Shown here piece by piece: positions 61,245 through 64,000 of a DNA stretch of 64,000 bases (position 1 is the first letter of the stretch; each line of letters begins with the position of its first letter). Made by a program: the position numbers and the translations under genes. Under the pieces are notes generated by a model, which saw only the letters and a list, made by a program, of their open reading frames with translations, was not told where the DNA came from and did no database searches. This DNA comes from Actinobacillus indolicus (GTDB taxonomy: Bacteria > Pseudomonadota > Gammaproteobacteria > Enterobacterales > Pasteurellaceae), in the NCBI RefSeq assembly GCF_004519515.1, contig NZ_CP038145.1, forward strand, positions 883,501 through 947,500, given 5' to 3'.

Positions 61245-61357
61245 TTGGCAATGCCCTACTCTCACATGGGGAAACCCCACACTACCATCGGCGTTACTGC
61301 GTTTCACTTCTGAGTTCGGGATGGAATCAGGTGGGACCACAGCACTATAGTTGCCAA
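61245..61357 (-). rRNA. rrf: 5S ribosomal RNA, second copy
   Basis: About 113 nt with the typical 5S core (CCACCTGA, GAACTCAG, CATGTGAGAGTAGG on the minus strand). The closing helix is TTGGCAA / TTGCCAA. The core is the same as in the copy 160 bases upstream. Confidence 0.93.
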
Positions 61358-61410
61358 TAAATTCTTTTATTAAGTTAGTTCACTAATGTAATGAACTAAG
61401 TTAATAAAAC

Positions 61411-61525
61411 CCTGATGGTGCCCTACTCTCACATGGGGAAACCCCACACTACCATCGGCGTTACTGCGTTTCACTTCTGAGTTCGGGATGGAATCAGGTG
61501 GGACCACAGCACTATGGCCATCAGG
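61411..61525 (-). rRNA. rrf: 5S ribosomal RNA, first copy
   Basis: About 115 nt, next to the 23S gene. Its inner sequence of roughly 95 bases is identical to that of the other 5S copy, but the closing helix is CCTGATGG / CCATCAGG. Both 5S genes are read on the minus strand. Confidence 0.93.
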
Positions 61526-61675
61526 AAAATCTTTGATGACTTTCTCTATCTTATTGTCTGTTCTTTCATTTCGAAACAAGCTGCTCTGAGTGTCTTTATT
61601 TTGTTTAGTTAGTTTGTTGCTTTTATTCAGCTTTCAACTCTCTTGCGCTTCTTCTTCAAAAACGCTTGAGGTTGT

Positions 61676-64000
<2,325 letters not shown>

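Noticed and set aside
61154..61360. Open frame across tRNA-Asp and 5S rRNA (and similar frames in 23S)
   Set aside because: It lies entirely on the opposite strand of stable RNA genes, where spurious frames and common mis-annotations arise.

Overview
The window looks like a chromosomal piece of a Pasteurellaceae bacterium from the Actinobacillus/Mannheimia side of the family. The evidence is a moderately AT-rich genome, many copies of the 'Apl-type' DNA uptake signal (ACAAGCGGT, not the Haemophilus AAGTGCGGT), a CpxDCBA-type capsule exporter next to teichoic-acid-like capsule genes, an e(P4)-type outer-membrane acid phosphatase, and an IS1016-like element. The species cannot be fixed from the sequence alone; an Actinobacillus such as A. 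pleuropneumoniae or A. suis is the best guess.

Layout. 1-5.4 kb: end of qseB, qseC, then rph (reverse), yicC, murB and a birA without the DNA-binding domain. 5.5-10.6 kb: ilvC (reverse), ppa, an M48 lipoprotein peptidase and a large SLC13-type transporter. 10.7-23.7 kb: the capsule locus, with export genes cpxDCBA (reverse) and a divergent seven-gene AT-rich biosynthesis operon (TagF-like transferase, TagD, LicD-like protein, a 987-residue multidomain polymerase, GT2, GT4, and an unrecognised two-domain protein). It ends at a decayed IS3-family remnant. 23.9-28.1 kb: dnaJ, a GyrI-like gene, dnaK with two sigma-32 promoters, and a cold-shock gene. 28.4-34.1 kb: trpS, ackA, mrcB, ygiD. 34.4-36.4 kb: a gatZ/kbaZ gene split by a fresh IS1016-like insertion. 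36.4-42.3 kb: rplU-rpmA-two EamA transporters-obgE, then nagBA. 42.4-51.6 kb: rsmD, ftsYEX, corA, a small DUF2322-like gene, ftsN, thiPQ (thiP frameshifted in a G8 run) and an nfsB-like gene. 51.7-60.9 kb: yfcZ-like, cpdA, mutL, proA, hel, yihY, dtd, tilS, a small membrane protein and xerD. 61.0-64.0 kb: the 3' end of an rRNA operon read on the minus strand: 23S, two 5S genes, tRNA-Asp, tRNA-Trp.

How it works together. Most of the window is housekeeping: cell wall (murB, mrcB, ftsEX, ftsN), protein folding, ribosome and tRNA functions, amino-acid synthesis and amino-sugar use. The accessory part is the capsule locus, which encodes a CDP-glycerol-dependent, phosphate-linked polymer and its ABC export channel. 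No KpsC/KpsS-type linker genes are in view, so these must lie elsewhere. Two genes are visibly broken, each by one reversible-looking event: gatZ (IS insertion with perfect 8-bp target duplication) and thiP (one missing G).

The most unusual pattern I found is in the uptake signals. The 9-bp core is followed at a fixed distance by a TTTGCAAA palindrome, and several signals occur as inverted pairs of exactly 58 bp that share one TTTGCAAA at the dyad centre.
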